Below are positions 9,092 through 17,093 of a DNA stretch of 64,000 nucleotides, piece by piece. This DNA is from Mesonia oceanica (GTDB lineage Bacteria; Bacteroidota; Bacteroidia; Flavobacteriales; Flavobacteriaceae), in the NCBI RefSeq assembly GCF_902499555.1, contig NZ_CABVMM010000004.1, forward strand, positions 268,988-332,987, written 5' to 3'. Made by a program: the position numbers and the translations under genes. The notes beneath the pieces were generated by a model. It searched no databases. It was not told where the DNA came from and worked only from the letters and a program-made list of their open reading frames with translations. Position 1 is the stretch's first letter. Every line of letters begins with the position of its first letter.

Positions 9092-9910
9092 ATGAATATT
9101 TTAATGCCTACTGATTTTTCTGAAAACTCATGGAACGCGATTAGCTATGCTTTATCGTTCTTTAAGAACGTGTACACAAATTTTTATTTTTTACACGTAG
9201 AAGCTTCCGAATGGGAAGAAGAGGAAGAAAACCTGCATACCATTCAGGTAAAAGCCAAAAGTTCTGCTAAAGCATTTCAAACTTTACTAGGGCGTTTGGG
9301 AGAAGAAAAGCTCAATAAAAAACATCAGTTTTTTACTTCGTTAGAACAAGGTCACTTTGTAGAAACCATTCGTCAACACGTTAGTGAACGTGATATCGAT
9401 TTTATTGTCATGGGTACTCAAGGAGCAAGCGGTTACAAAAAAGCTACTGTAGGAAGTCATTCTACCGAAGTGATTACCCGCGTTAAATGTCCGGTGTTAG
9501 TGATTCCCGAGCATGCCACTTATCGCGAACCCAAGAATATTACTTTTCCTACAGATTTCAATATTTCTTATAAAAATAAGGTCATCCATACCCTAAAGCA
9601 AGTATGCCATTTTAATGATTCTGCATTGCGAGTGCTTTATCTTTCTAAAAAAAGTGAAGAACTTACTGAACGTCAAGAGAGCAACAAAAGTTACCTAAAA
9701 GAGCAGTTATTAGAAATTGAACATAGCTTTCATTACACTAGGAACAATACTTTGGAAGAAGCGGTAGAATCCTTTGTATCTTCAAATGAAACCCAAGTAA
9801 TAACGATGATGGCAAAGAACCTGAACTTTTTTCAGCATATTTTATTTCATCCTGTAGCGAAAAAAATTAGCTATCACAAAGAAGTTCCGTTTTTAGTTTT
9901 ACACGAATAA
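9092..9910 (+). CDS. Universal stress protein, two Usp domains
   Basis: The 272-residue protein is two Usp domains in tandem. The first (about 1-142) has the ATP-binding pattern GTQGASGYKKATVGSHS followed by VITRVKCPVLVIP. The second (about 148-272) is degenerate and lacks that glycine signature. Usp proteins of this class are commonly induced by starvation and low oxygen. The start at 9092 follows a GAGGAAG ribosome-binding stretch. hemN begins 11 nt after its stop, and the pair is preceded by a CRP/FNR-type site, supporting low-oxygen control. Confidence 0.93.
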   Translation: MNILMPTDFSENSWNAISYALSFFKNVYTNFYFLHVEASEWEEEEENLHTIQVKAKSSAKAFQTLLGRLGEEKLNKKHQFFTSLEQGHFVETIRQHVSERDIDFIVMGTQGASGYKKATVGSHSTEVITRVKCPVLVIPEHATYREPKNITFPTDFNISYKNKVIHTLKQVCHFNDSALRVLYLSKKSEELTERQESNKSYLKEQLLEIEHSFHYTRNNTLEEAVESFVSSNETQVITMMAKNLNFFQHILFHPVAKKISYHKEVPFLVLHE

Positions 9911-9921
9911 GAAAAGAGCAT

Positions 9922-11283
9922 ATGTGTCAACCACTCATTCAAAAATATAATATTCCAGGTCCTAGGTATACCAGTTACCCAACTGTTCCGTATTGGGAGG
10001 AAGCTACTTTTTCTAGTAACAATTGGAAGAAATCGGTACTTGAATCGTTTGAAGAAAGTAATACTTCTGAAGGAATTAGCCTTTACATTCACTTACCTTA
10101 CTGTGAAAGCATGTGTACCTTTTGCGGTTGTAACAAACGTATTACCAAACGTCATGAGGTCGAAGAACCCTACATTACTTCTGTTTTAAAAGAATGGCAG
10201 TTGTATTTAGATTTTCTACCGGAAAGACCACGTATCAAAGAAATACATTTAGGGGGTGGAACGCCCACTTTCTTCTCTCCGGAAAATTTGCAGGAACTTA
10301 TTAAAGGGATTTTGAAAAGTGCTAAGTTGGCTGAAAATTATCAGTTTAGTTTTGAAGGGCATCCCAACAACACGACCAAAGAACATTTAGAAGCACTTTA
10401 TCAAGTTGGTTTTAGAAGGGTAAGTTATGGAGTACAAGATTATGATATAAAAGTTCAGCAAGCCATCCATCGAATTCAACCTTTTGAAAAAGTAAAACAA
10501 GCGACAGAAATGGCTCGTGAGATTGGTTATACATCCATTAGTCACGATATTATTTTTGGTTTACCTTTTCAGAGTATCGAAGCGGTTAAAAATACGATTT
10601 TAAAAACCCAAGAATTAATGCCCGATCGAATTGCGTTTTACAGTTACGCACACGTTCCGTGGATCAAAGGAAACGGGCAACGCGGTTATAGCGAAGAGCA
10701 TTTACCTTCCGCAGAAATTAAACGTAAGCAATATCAATTAGGAAAAGAATTGCTGGAAGAAATAGGTTATGTAGAAATTGGGATGGATCATTTTGCTTTA
10801 AAAACCGATGATTTGTATCAATCTTTAGAAGCCAAACAATTGCATAGAAACTTTATGGGCTATACCGCTTCTAAAACCCAACTAATGATTGGTTTGGGAG
10901 TCTCTTCCATTAGTGATAGTTGGTATGGTTTTGCGCAAAACTCGAAGAGTATTGACGAATATCAAGAATTAGTCAATAATGGTGAATTACCCGTATTTAG
11001 AGGACATTTATTAAACGATGAGGATTTAATCATCAGAAAACATATTTTAAACTTGATGTGCCATTTGCAAACTAATCTTTCTATAAAAGATAATTTGTTT
11101 GAGCTTCCTGAAATACTGGAACGCTTAGAAGAAATGGAAAAAGATCAATTAATCGAAGTACTCCCGGCATCACTACAAATCACAGAAAAGGGAAGGCCAT
11201 TTGTAAGAAATATATGTATGGCGTTCGATTTACGCTTACAACGAAATAAACCGGAAACTAGATTATTCTCGATGACGGTTTAA
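9922..11283 (+). CDS. hemN: Oxygen-independent coproporphyrinogen III oxidase
   Basis: The 453-residue radical-SAM enzyme converts coproporphyrinogen III to protoporphyrinogen IX without O2, in the cytoplasm. It has the HemN-type N-terminus (IQKYNIPGPRYTSYPTVPYW), the CxxxCxxC cluster ligands C61, C65 and C68 followed by the HemN-typical C70, and the HLGGGTPTF glycine motif. The C-terminal HemN domain with NLMCHLQT is present, separating it from HemW-like relatives. It is cotranscribed with the upstream usp gene. Haem supply under low oxygen fits the cbb3 oxidase encoded further along the window. Confidence 0.97.
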   Translation: MCQPLIQKYNIPGPRYTSYPTVPYWEEATFSSNNWKKSVLESFEESNTSEGISLYIHLPYCESMCTFCGCNKRITKRHEVEEPYITSVLKEWQLYLDFLPERPRIKEIHLGGGTPTFFSPENLQELIKGILKSAKLAENYQFSFEGHPNNTTKEHLEALYQVGFRRVSYGVQDYDIKVQQAIHRIQPFEKVKQATEMAREIGYTSISHDIIFGLPFQSIEAVKNTILKTQELMPDRIAFYSYAHVPWIKGNGQRGYSEEHLPSAEIKRKQYQLGKELLEEIGYVEIGMDHFALKTDDLYQSLEAKQLHRNFMGYTASKTQLMIGLGVSSISDSWYGFAQNSKSIDEYQELVNNGELPVFRGHLLNDEDLIIRKHILNLMCHLQTNLSIKDNLFELPEILERLEEMEKDQLIEVLPASLQITEKGRPFVRNICMAFDLRLQRNKPETRLFSMTV

Positions 11284-11337
11284 GTAGTAATTAAAATAGG
11301 AATAGGTTAAGTTTTATTAGTAGGTTAGTAGGTTGGT

Positions 11338-11384
11338 CAACACCCTGAGGTTTTTACGGAAACTGAAGGGTGTTGCTATTTTTG
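11338..11384 (+). terminator. Possible terminator after hemN
   Basis: A nine-base stem, CAACACCCT (11338-11346) and AGGGTGTTG (11367-11375), has a 20-base loop and is followed by the short T run CTATTTTTGG. It is suitably placed to end the usp-hemN transcript, though the loop is long and the T tract weak. Confidence 0.45.
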
Positions 11385-11399
11385 GAAGAAGAAAAAGAC

Positions 11400-11783
11400 C
11401 TACTTGGGTCTCGCCATAAAAATTTTCATCTGGAAGTTAGTAGCCATATTCCGAGCATTGAATTTAGCACGTTCGGCAAGCTCTCCTTCAAAATATTCAT
11501 CAATAGTATTTACCCAAAGGTTGAGCCACACCCCAAAATGTTTGGCTTCAATTTGATGATTAAAATTATAATCAACCATAATATGAGCTCTCCCTGGACG
11601 ACCGCGATACTTTCCTACAAAAAACAAATTGCTTTCCCAGAAATCGGTTAATTTCTCTAAGTGATGATCCCAATTAGTAATGGTTTCATTAAAAAAAGAG
11701 CCAATCTCAGGATTGGCTCTTACTTTATCGTAAAACCGATGTACTAATAATTGCACATCGGCTCTATTTTCTATATGTTTCAT
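11400..11783 (-). CDS. Group III truncated haemoglobin
   Basis: The 127-residue protein is a group III (trHbP) globin, a small cytoplasmic haem protein linked to O2 or NO chemistry in microaerobic bacteria. The proximal histidine H82 lies in KHFGVWLNLW, and the aromatic B/E-helix region HRFYDKVRANPEIGSFF and a WESNLFFVGKYRG segment are in place. It is the second gene of an operon with a small membrane protein whose stop is 6 nt upstream. That operon is preceded by a CRP/FNR-type site, consistent with induction at low oxygen. Confidence 0.93.
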   Translation of the reverse strand: MKHIENRADVQLLVHRFYDKVRANPEIGSFFNETITNWDHHLEKLTDFWESNLFFVGKYRGRPGRAHIMVDYNFNHQIEAKHFGVWLNLWVNTIDEYFEGELAERAKFNARNMATNFQMKIFMARPK

Positions 11784-11789
11784 AAATTA

Positions 11790-12083
11790 TTAGAACAACA
11801 ACATTAATCCGTGGTACAAAATAAATAATAAATTCACAGAAATACTTCCTACCAACGAATTAAATACTTGTTTTGCCGGTAAACAAGAAAGCACCGCAGT
11901 ATTATATCCCATACTAATCATCACCACCGCAAAAAGCTGAATCATTTGCCAAACACCGTGACCGGTCATTAAGATAAACATAGCTGCAATAGCACCTAAA
12001 CAGCTAGATGCGATAATACCAATAGCGGCACTACCATAATACATTTCTTTAAACTCACCGTAATACTTTTGATACACTGACAT
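11790..12083 (-). CDS. Small membrane protein in globin operon
   Basis: The 97-residue protein has three predicted membrane helices (about 15-37, 43-62 and 76-96) joined by short loops, and two cysteines inside or near the helices (C29 and C67). I do not recognise a named family. Its linkage to the haemoglobin gene, 6 nt away, and its own promoter with a CRP/FNR-type site suggest a role in low-oxygen or NO physiology. A function cannot be assigned from sequence. Confidence 0.85.
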   Translation of the reverse strand: MSVYQKYYGEFKEMYYGSAAIGIIASSCLGAIAAMFILMTGHGVWQMIQLFAVVMISMGYNTAVLSCLPAKQVFNSLVGSISVNLLFILYHGLMLLF

Positions 12084-12109
12084 CTTCTTATGTTTTAAAA
12101 ATTATAGTG

Positions 12110-12152
12110 TAAAAGTATGGGTAAAGAGAAGCTTAAAAAATGACATTGGTCA
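12110..12152 (-). promoter_or_regulatory. CRP/FNR-type site plus -7 element, globin operon
   Basis: TGACATTGGTCA at 12141-12152 is a TGAC-N4-GTCA palindrome. On the minus strand a -7-like TACTTTTA covers 12117-12110 (seven of eight TAnnTTTG positions), with 33 nt between centres. In gene orientation the site is followed by TTTTTT as in the other three copies. It would place the activator at about -41.5 for the membrane protein-globin operon. Confidence 0.78.
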
Positions 12153-12253
12153 GCTTTAAAAAATTCTTTAAAACACAATTAAAGTTATAAATATTTTAAT
12201 ATTATTAATTTTTACTTTAATTTTATTTAAAATTAATTTGAATTATTTTAAAA

Positions 12254-12517
12254 ATGGCTCAACTTCCTATAAAATGTCCCAGTTGTCAAAACACCTTAGA
12301 AGTAAGTGAACTTTCCTGTGCACATTGTGAAACCAAAATTTCCGGTACTTATGGGCTTCCGGCCTTAATGCAACTTTCCATAGAAGACCAAGAATTTATA
12401 CTTGAATTTGTACTTACCGGAGGAAGTTTAAAGAAAATGGCTACCCAACTTGGTAAAAGTTATCCTACAGTAAGAAACAAACTGGACGACATTATTGAAG
12501 AATTAAATTCAAAATAA
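12254..12517 (+). CDS. DUF2089 family small zinc-ribbon protein
   Basis: The 87-residue protein has an N-terminal zinc ribbon (CPSCQ at residues 9-13 and CAHCE near 22-26) and a C-terminal helix-turn-helix-like region (GGSLKKMATQLGKSYPTVRNKLDDIIEEL). This layout matches the DUF2089 family, whose members are thought to be small regulators. It is the first gene of a run 12254-14500 with 5-7 nt spacings to the next two genes. It could control the membrane protein encoded next to it, which is inference. Confidence 0.85.
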   Translation: MAQLPIKCPSCQNTLEVSELSCAHCETKISGTYGLPALMQLSIEDQEFILEFVLTGGSLKKMATQLGKSYPTVRNKLDDIIEELNSK

Positions 12518-12524
12518 ACTAAAG

Positions 12525-13109
12525 ATGAAAAAGATTTTATTTCAACCCTTTGAAAACTATTCTGAAAAAAAATTACTGTTTGTTGGAATTTTAGGAACAC
12601 TGCTAGGTTCACTCATCGCCTATCTATTGAAAGCTAGGTTTGATGGCGTTTTAGATGTTCATTTTATAGATTCCGTAAAAATTTATGATCCGTTACTTGA
12701 TAACCTAATTAATATTTTTAGTCTTAGCCTTGTTTTATGGATTGCAGGTAAGATCGTAAATTCAAAAACCCGATTAATAGATATTTTCAACACTTCGCTT
12801 ATTGCAAGGTTGCCGTATTACCTCATCAGTTTTGCAAACATTAATGGGTATATGGGAGATTTATCTCAACGACTTTTAAATTTCTCTGCAGAAAAACCTG
12901 AACTACTTTCTATAGAAGGTACAGACTTACTCATCATTTTAATCTTTGCATTCATTTCACTTCTTCTCCTTATCTATTACCTCTATTTACTTTATAAAGG
13001 ATATCAAATTGCCACTAACGCAAAAGGAGCTTTACCTATTATTCTATTTATTCTTGTTGTTCTTTTTGCAGAAGTACTTTCAAAATATATCATTTCTCTA
13101 ATTCACTAA
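12525..13109 (+). CDS. YIP1-like multi-helix membrane protein
   Basis: The 194-residue protein has five likely membrane helices (about 18-36, 62-80, 88-103, 128-154 and 168-190) and resembles bacterial YIP1-family proteins, with a charged N-terminus (LFQPFENYSEKK). It starts 7 nt after the DUF2089 gene and ends 5 nt before the secreted alpha/beta hydrolase, so the three are probably one operon. A specific function cannot be read from the sequence. Confidence 0.75.
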   Translation: MKKILFQPFENYSEKKLLFVGILGTLLGSLIAYLLKARFDGVLDVHFIDSVKIYDPLLDNLINIFSLSLVLWIAGKIVNSKTRLIDIFNTSLIARLPYYLISFANINGYMGDLSQRLLNFSAEKPELLSIEGTDLLIILIFAFISLLLLIYYLYLLYKGYQIATNAKGALPIILFILVVLFAEVLSKYIISLIH

Positions 13110-13114
13110 TTACT

Positions 13115-14500
13115 ATGAAAAAATTATTACCGCTCCTACTTTTAATGGTATTACATTTAGGATTCTCTCAAAACCTAGCAGGAGATTGGAAAGGAAACCT
13201 TGTGTTTCAAGGAACAACACTACCTACCATTTTTCATATTGAAAAAGCCGAAGATCATTACCAAGCTACCATGGATAGTCCCCATCAAAACGCTTATGGA
13301 ATCCCTATCGATAAAGTAGAATTTTCGAACAAACAACTTACGCTAACTCAACAGGCAGCACAACTTACGTACGAAGCGGTATTAATTGATAAGAAGCATT
13401 TAGAAGGAACATTTCAACAACGCGGTTTTAGTATTCCGTTGAATCTTGAAAAACTTACTGGAGAAGAAAAAGAAACCTTAACATCAAATGCCCATCGGCC
13501 GCAAACTCCAAAACCTCCTTATCCCTATCAAGTCGAAGAAGTTAGTTTTTACAATCCAACAGCAACTATCACTTTGGCCGGAACGCTTACAATCCCTAAA
13601 GGAAAAGGTAAATTTCCGGCGGTGGTTCTTATATCTGGGAGCGGACCTCAAAACCGAAATGAAGAAATTTTTGAGCACCAACCTTTTAAAGTAATTGCCG
13701 ATTATCTGACTAGAAACGGAATTGCCGTATTGCGTTACGACGACCGTGGCACGGCAGCTTCTGAAGGAGACTTCGCCACAGCTACCACTTTCGATTTTAC
13801 AGATGATGCAAAAGCCGCTGTCGATTACTTAAAAACTAGAAAAGAAATCAACAAGAAAAAGATTGGCGCGATAGGTCATAGTGAAGGCGGTGCCATTGCC
13901 CCCATTCTTACCCAAAAAACACAACTGGATTTTATTGTTTTAATGGCCGGCCCGGGTTTACAAGGAAGTAAGCTTTTAAATCTTCAGCGTCAAAAGCAAG
14001 AAGAAATAATGGGCATTAACCCAATCATGACGCTACAACGCATGCACGTTTTTCAAGAAGTTTATGATGTTATTTTAGACACGACATTAAGTAAAGAAGA
14101 AACAAAAATTCAAACGAAACAGGTTTTTGAAAAACATTGGGGAGATCTAATTTCTGAAGAGCAACTCAACCAAGTGGTAGAACAACATAATACCAAATGG
14201 CTAAAAACCTTTATTCGTTTTAATCCTGCAACTTATCTTGAACAAGTAAATTGTGAAGTCTTGGCCATCAATGGTGAAAAAGACAGTCAGGTTCCTGCAG
14301 AAGAAAACTTAGCGGCTATCCACAGAAGTGTAGAAATAGCAGGTCAAAAAGTGACTACGAAAGCTTATCCTAAGCTCAATCATTTATTTCAAAAAGCTGA
14401 AACGGGAAGCGTCCAAGAATATAAGGAAATTGAACAAACCATCGACCCGCAAGTTTTAGAAGACATAACCAATTGGGTGTTAAACCAAACGAAAAATTAG
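13115..14500 (+). CDS. Secreted alpha/beta hydrolase
   Basis: The 461-residue protein carries a signal peptide (MKKLLPLLLLMVLHLGFSQ) and so is exported. Residues about 20-115 are a small beta domain (LAGDWKGNLVFQGTTLPTIF) common ahead of these hydrolases. Residues about 135-455 are an alpha/beta hydrolase with the nucleophile elbow GHSEGG, an acid in NGEKDSQVP and a histidine in KLNHLFQ. Known relatives are esterases or peptidases; the substrate is unknown. It is the last gene of the 12254-14500 operon. Confidence 0.9.
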   Translation: MKKLLPLLLLMVLHLGFSQNLAGDWKGNLVFQGTTLPTIFHIEKAEDHYQATMDSPHQNAYGIPIDKVEFSNKQLTLTQQAAQLTYEAVLIDKKHLEGTFQQRGFSIPLNLEKLTGEEKETLTSNAHRPQTPKPPYPYQVEEVSFYNPTATITLAGTLTIPKGKGKFPAVVLISGSGPQNRNEEIFEHQPFKVIADYLTRNGIAVLRYDDRGTAASEGDFATATTFDFTDDAKAAVDYLKTRKEINKKKIGAIGHSEGGAIAPILTQKTQLDFIVLMAGPGLQGSKLLNLQRQKQEEIMGINPIMTLQRMHVFQEVYDVILDTTLSKEETKIQTKQVFEKHWGDLISEEQLNQVVEQHNTKWLKTFIRFNPATYLEQVNCEVLAINGEKDSQVPAEENLAAIHRSVEIAGQKVTTKAYPKLNHLFQKAETGSVQEYKEIEQTIDPQVLEDITNWVLNQTKN

Positions 14501-14568
14501 TGTAATTTTATTCATAATTCACCGACTTATTTCAAGTAATTGTTGTTGAAATAGCTTGAGCGTATCTT

Positions 14569-15405
14569 ATGAATAATTTAAAAGATTTAGAAAAATTTAG
14601 TTCGCATTTAAAAAGTTCTCCAAAAATGCCGGCCTTTTTTATTGGGCACGGCAGCCCGATGAATGCTATTGAAGACAACGAATTTGTGCAACAATTTAAA
14701 AAGTTAGGAGAAGATATTCCCACACCACAAGCTATTATTTGCATTTCAGCGCATTGGCTCACCCAAGGTACCAAAGTTACCGCGATGCCCAACCCAAGAA
14801 CAATTCACGATTTTGGGGGTTTCCCGCGTCCACTTTTTGAAGTGCAATATCCTGCTCCCGGCAATCCTGAATTGGCAAAAACAACACAGGAAATTTTACG
14901 TCCGTTTGAAGTTGAATTAGACGAACATTGGGGTTTAGACCATGGTTCTTGGACGGTTTTGCGTCACATTTACCCTGAAGCTAATATTCCTGTAATCGAA
15001 TTAAGCATCGATTACAGTCAACCGCTTTCTTTTCATTTTGATTTAGCAAAACGCTTGGCAAGCTTACGTCACCAAGGCGTTCTCATAATAGGAAGTGGAA
15101 ATATTGTACACAACCTTCGCTATGTAGATTTTAAATATATTAATCATTTAGACCACGGTTACGATTGGGCGTTTAGTATTCGGGAAAAAGTAAATGAACG
15201 AATTCTGGAAGGTAACTTTCAAGATTTAATTAATGTGCAGCAATTAGGAAAAGATTTTACCATGGCTGTGCCCAGTTACGACCATTACCTTCCTTTAATT
15301 TATAGTTTGGCTCTAAAAGATGAACAAGATGAAATTGAACTTTTCAATGATTATGTAATTGGTGGTTCATTGAGTATGACTTCAGTAAAAATTAGTGCTT
15401 CATGA
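14569..15405 (+). CDS. ygiD: YgiD/DODA-type class III extradiol dioxygenase
   Basis: The 278-residue protein belongs to the LigB-fold 4,5-DOPA-extradiol-dioxygenase family, which opens catechol rings using a metal held by histidines. Metal-site motifs are GHGSPMNA, CISAHWL, and DHGSWTVL, and the C-terminal PSYDHYLPLIY is also typical. The first 18 or so residues are variable, so the exact start is uncertain. It overlaps the following gene by 4 nt (ATGA). The physiological substrate in bacteria is generally unknown. Confidence 0.92.
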   Translation: MNNLKDLEKFSSHLKSSPKMPAFFIGHGSPMNAIEDNEFVQQFKKLGEDIPTPQAIICISAHWLTQGTKVTAMPNPRTIHDFGGFPRPLFEVQYPAPGNPELAKTTQEILRPFEVELDEHWGLDHGSWTVLRHIYPEANIPVIELSIDYSQPLSFHFDLAKRLASLRHQGVLIIGSGNIVHNLRYVDFKYINHLDHGYDWAFSIREKVNERILEGNFQDLINVQQLGKDFTMAVPSYDHYLPLIYSLALKDEQDEIELFNDYVIGGSLSMTSVKISAS

Positions 15406-16046
15406 AAAGAACCCTCAGTTATCTTTGGCCATTAACCAAAAAAGTAAACTCTGAATTTAGTGGAGAATTGGAAGTGACTTGGCTTAACGGAAAGAAAATT
15501 TTAGACACCAAAAACGCCAATTATTCTTACGGCGCTTTACATCAAATTTTAGATGTAGCTTTACAAAAAACCAATGCGAACCGTGGCGGACATACACTTG
15601 TACTGGGCTTAGGTGGCGGAAGTATTTTGCAATTACTAAGAAAAAAATATAATTTCTACGGAAAAATCACTGCCGTAGAGTTGGATTCTAAAATCATTGA
15701 AATTGCAAAACAAGAATTCAAGATTCAGCAGTATCAACCTTTAGAAGTGATTTGTGAAGATGCCGAAAAATTTGTTCAGCAACACGATAAAAAATTCGAC
15801 ACCGTAATTGTTGATTTATTTATAGATGTAAAGGTTCCCGAACAATTTTTCAAAATACAATTTTGGGAAAATTTAGCTAAGTTACTTCAACCGGAAGCCA
15901 CTGTTATTTTTAATGCCGGGATTGGCGAGCATCATCAACTAGAAATTGAAAAACTTCAGCAAGCAACTAAACAAATGATTTCTTTTCAAAAGACAACTCA
16001 CGTAAAAGGAACCAATACGCTGTTGTTAGGAAAGAAAATAGAATAA
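15402..16046 (+). CDS. Spermidine synthase-like methyltransferase-fold protein
   Basis: The 214-residue protein has the nucleotide-binding core of the spermidine synthase family: VLGLGGGSILQLL (motif I), AVELDSKIIEIAKQEF (acidic end of strand 2), and DTVIVDLFID. It is short for a true spermidine synthase and lacks the usual N-terminal beta domain, so it is more likely a related SAM-dependent enzyme. Its start overlaps the stop of the dioxygenase gene by 4 nt, indicating translational coupling. Confidence 0.85.
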   Translation: MKRTLSYLWPLTKKVNSEFSGELEVTWLNGKKILDTKNANYSYGALHQILDVALQKTNANRGGHTLVLGLGGGSILQLLRKKYNFYGKITAVELDSKIIEIAKQEFKIQQYQPLEVICEDAEKFVQQHDKKFDTVIVDLFIDVKVPEQFFKIQFWENLAKLLQPEATVIFNAGIGEHHQLEIEKLQQATKQMISFQKTTHVKGTNTLLLGKKIE

Positions 16047-16097
16047 AATTTATTTCGTTTTTCAAAAAAGATTTATTTTTACACAAAACTTGATTTT

Positions 16098-16823
16098 ATG
16101 AATTCTAATTTTTCGGAAGCTTCTACTTACGAAGCTCCTTCATTAACCCAAGATGAAATTAAAAAAGCGCAGGCCGGCTTTATCACAAAAGTGTATAGTT
16201 GGATGACTTTAGCTTTAATGATTACCGGATTGGTAGCGATTATTACCGCTTCAACACCTTCACTGCTCAATGCTGTTTTTGCCAATAGATTTGTATTTTT
16301 TGGACTTATTATTGGTGAATTTGCTTTGGTAGCTTACTTAACATCTTCTATTAAAAAATTATCGGCAAGTACTGCTATTGCTCTGTTTATTGCCTATTCT
16401 GCTTTTAACGGATTAACTTTATCATTTATATTTTTAGCCTACACCTCGGGATCCATTGCCTCTACGTTTTTTGTCACCGCAGGAACTTTTGCCGCCATGA
16501 GCGCCTACGGTTACTTTACCAAAAAAGATTTAACCAAAATAGGCAACTTGTGTTTTATGGCGCTTATCGGGTTAGTGATCGCTTCCGTAGTCAATTTATT
16601 CTTTCAGAATGAAATGTTGTATTGGATTGTGACCTACGCCGGAGTTTTAATCTTTGTAGGATTAACTGCTTGGGACACACAAAAGCTAAAAAGAATTGCG
16701 GTGGAAGGGAATGAAAATTCTGAAACCGGACAAAAGCTATCCATCATTGGTGCATTAACCTTATACTTAGACTTTATCAATCTTTTCTTGTTCTTACTTC
16801 GTATTTTAGGAAATAGAAGATAA
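16098..16823 (+). CDS. Bax inhibitor-1/YccA family membrane protein
   Basis: The 241-residue protein has seven predicted membrane helices and the BI-1/YccA family pattern, including the N-terminal FITKVYSWMTLALMITG and the C-terminal GALTLYLDFINLFLFLLRILG. The family includes pH-dependent calcium-leak proteins and FtsH-interacting YccA; the role here is unknown. It is transcribed alone and followed by REP-like palindromes and a clear bidirectional terminator. Confidence 0.95.
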   Translation: MNSNFSEASTYEAPSLTQDEIKKAQAGFITKVYSWMTLALMITGLVAIITASTPSLLNAVFANRFVFFGLIIGEFALVAYLTSSIKKLSASTAIALFIAYSAFNGLTLSFIFLAYTSGSIASTFFVTAGTFAAMSAYGYFTKKDLTKIGNLCFMALIGLVIASVVNLFFQNEMLYWIVTYAGVLIFVGLTAWDTQKLKRIAVEGNENSETGQKLSIIGALTLYLDFINLFLFLLRILGNRR

Positions 16824-16843
16824 GCTATTTATAAATTTTCTAC

Positions 16844-16870
16844 GTCACCCTGAACTCGATTCAGGGTCAC
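16844..16870. repeat. REP-like palindrome
   Basis: CCCTGAA-CTCGA-TTCAGGG forms a hairpin whose flanks (GTCA and TCAC) extend the pairing. It belongs to the family of short intergenic palindromes that recurs at 16901, 20751, 20914 and 20990 in this window. Confidence 0.75.
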
Positions 16871-16900
16871 ATTAAGCCGCTAAAAACTCACTCAAATGAG

Positions 16901-16945
16901 ATTCCGGATCAAGCCCGCCTGCCGGACGGGCAGGTCCGGAATGAC
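16901..16945. repeat. Nested REP-like palindrome
   Basis: The outer arms ATTCCGGA (16901-16908) and TCCGGAAT (16934-16941) enclose an inner GC-rich hairpin CCTGCC...GGCAGG, and the unit ends in ATGAC. It is much more GC-rich than its surroundings and is related to the unit at 20914 by its inner CCGGCAGACGGG-like arm. Confidence 0.8.
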
Positions 16946-16960
16946 GGAATCCAAACTCAT

Positions 16961-16993
16961 AAAAAATCCCTAGTTTTCACTAGGGATTTTTTT
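16961..16993. terminator. Bidirectional intrinsic terminator
   Basis: AAAAATCCCTAG and CTAGGGATTTTT form a perfect stem around the loop TTTTCA and end in a T run on both strands. It closes the Bax-inhibitor transcript and could also end transcription arriving from the CoA hydrolase gene on the other strand. Confidence 0.92.
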
Positions 16994-17004
16994 GTAATAT
17001 AAAT

Positions 17005-17085
17005 GTCAGTTCGAGCGGAGTCGAGAACTCCATACAGACCAAAAAACATTGAATTTAAAAACCTTTCGACTCCGCTCAAGGTGAC
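17005..17085. repeat. Inverted pair of TCGAGCGGAGTCGA repeats
   Basis: A copy of the TCGAGCGGAGTCGA core at 17005-17027 faces an inverted copy (TCGACTCCGCTCAAG) at 17062-17085, about 35 nt apart. This is the head-to-head arrangement of REP/BIME elements. Another pair of the same type lies at 20789-20861. Confidence 0.85.
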
Positions 17086-17093
17086 AATTTATT

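Noticed and set aside
8938..9093. CTCCTCTTC upstream of usp that could pair with the GAGGAAG ribosome-binding stretch
   Set aside because: The inferred transcript start near 9071 excludes the CTCCTCTTC segment from the mRNA, so it cannot mask the site.
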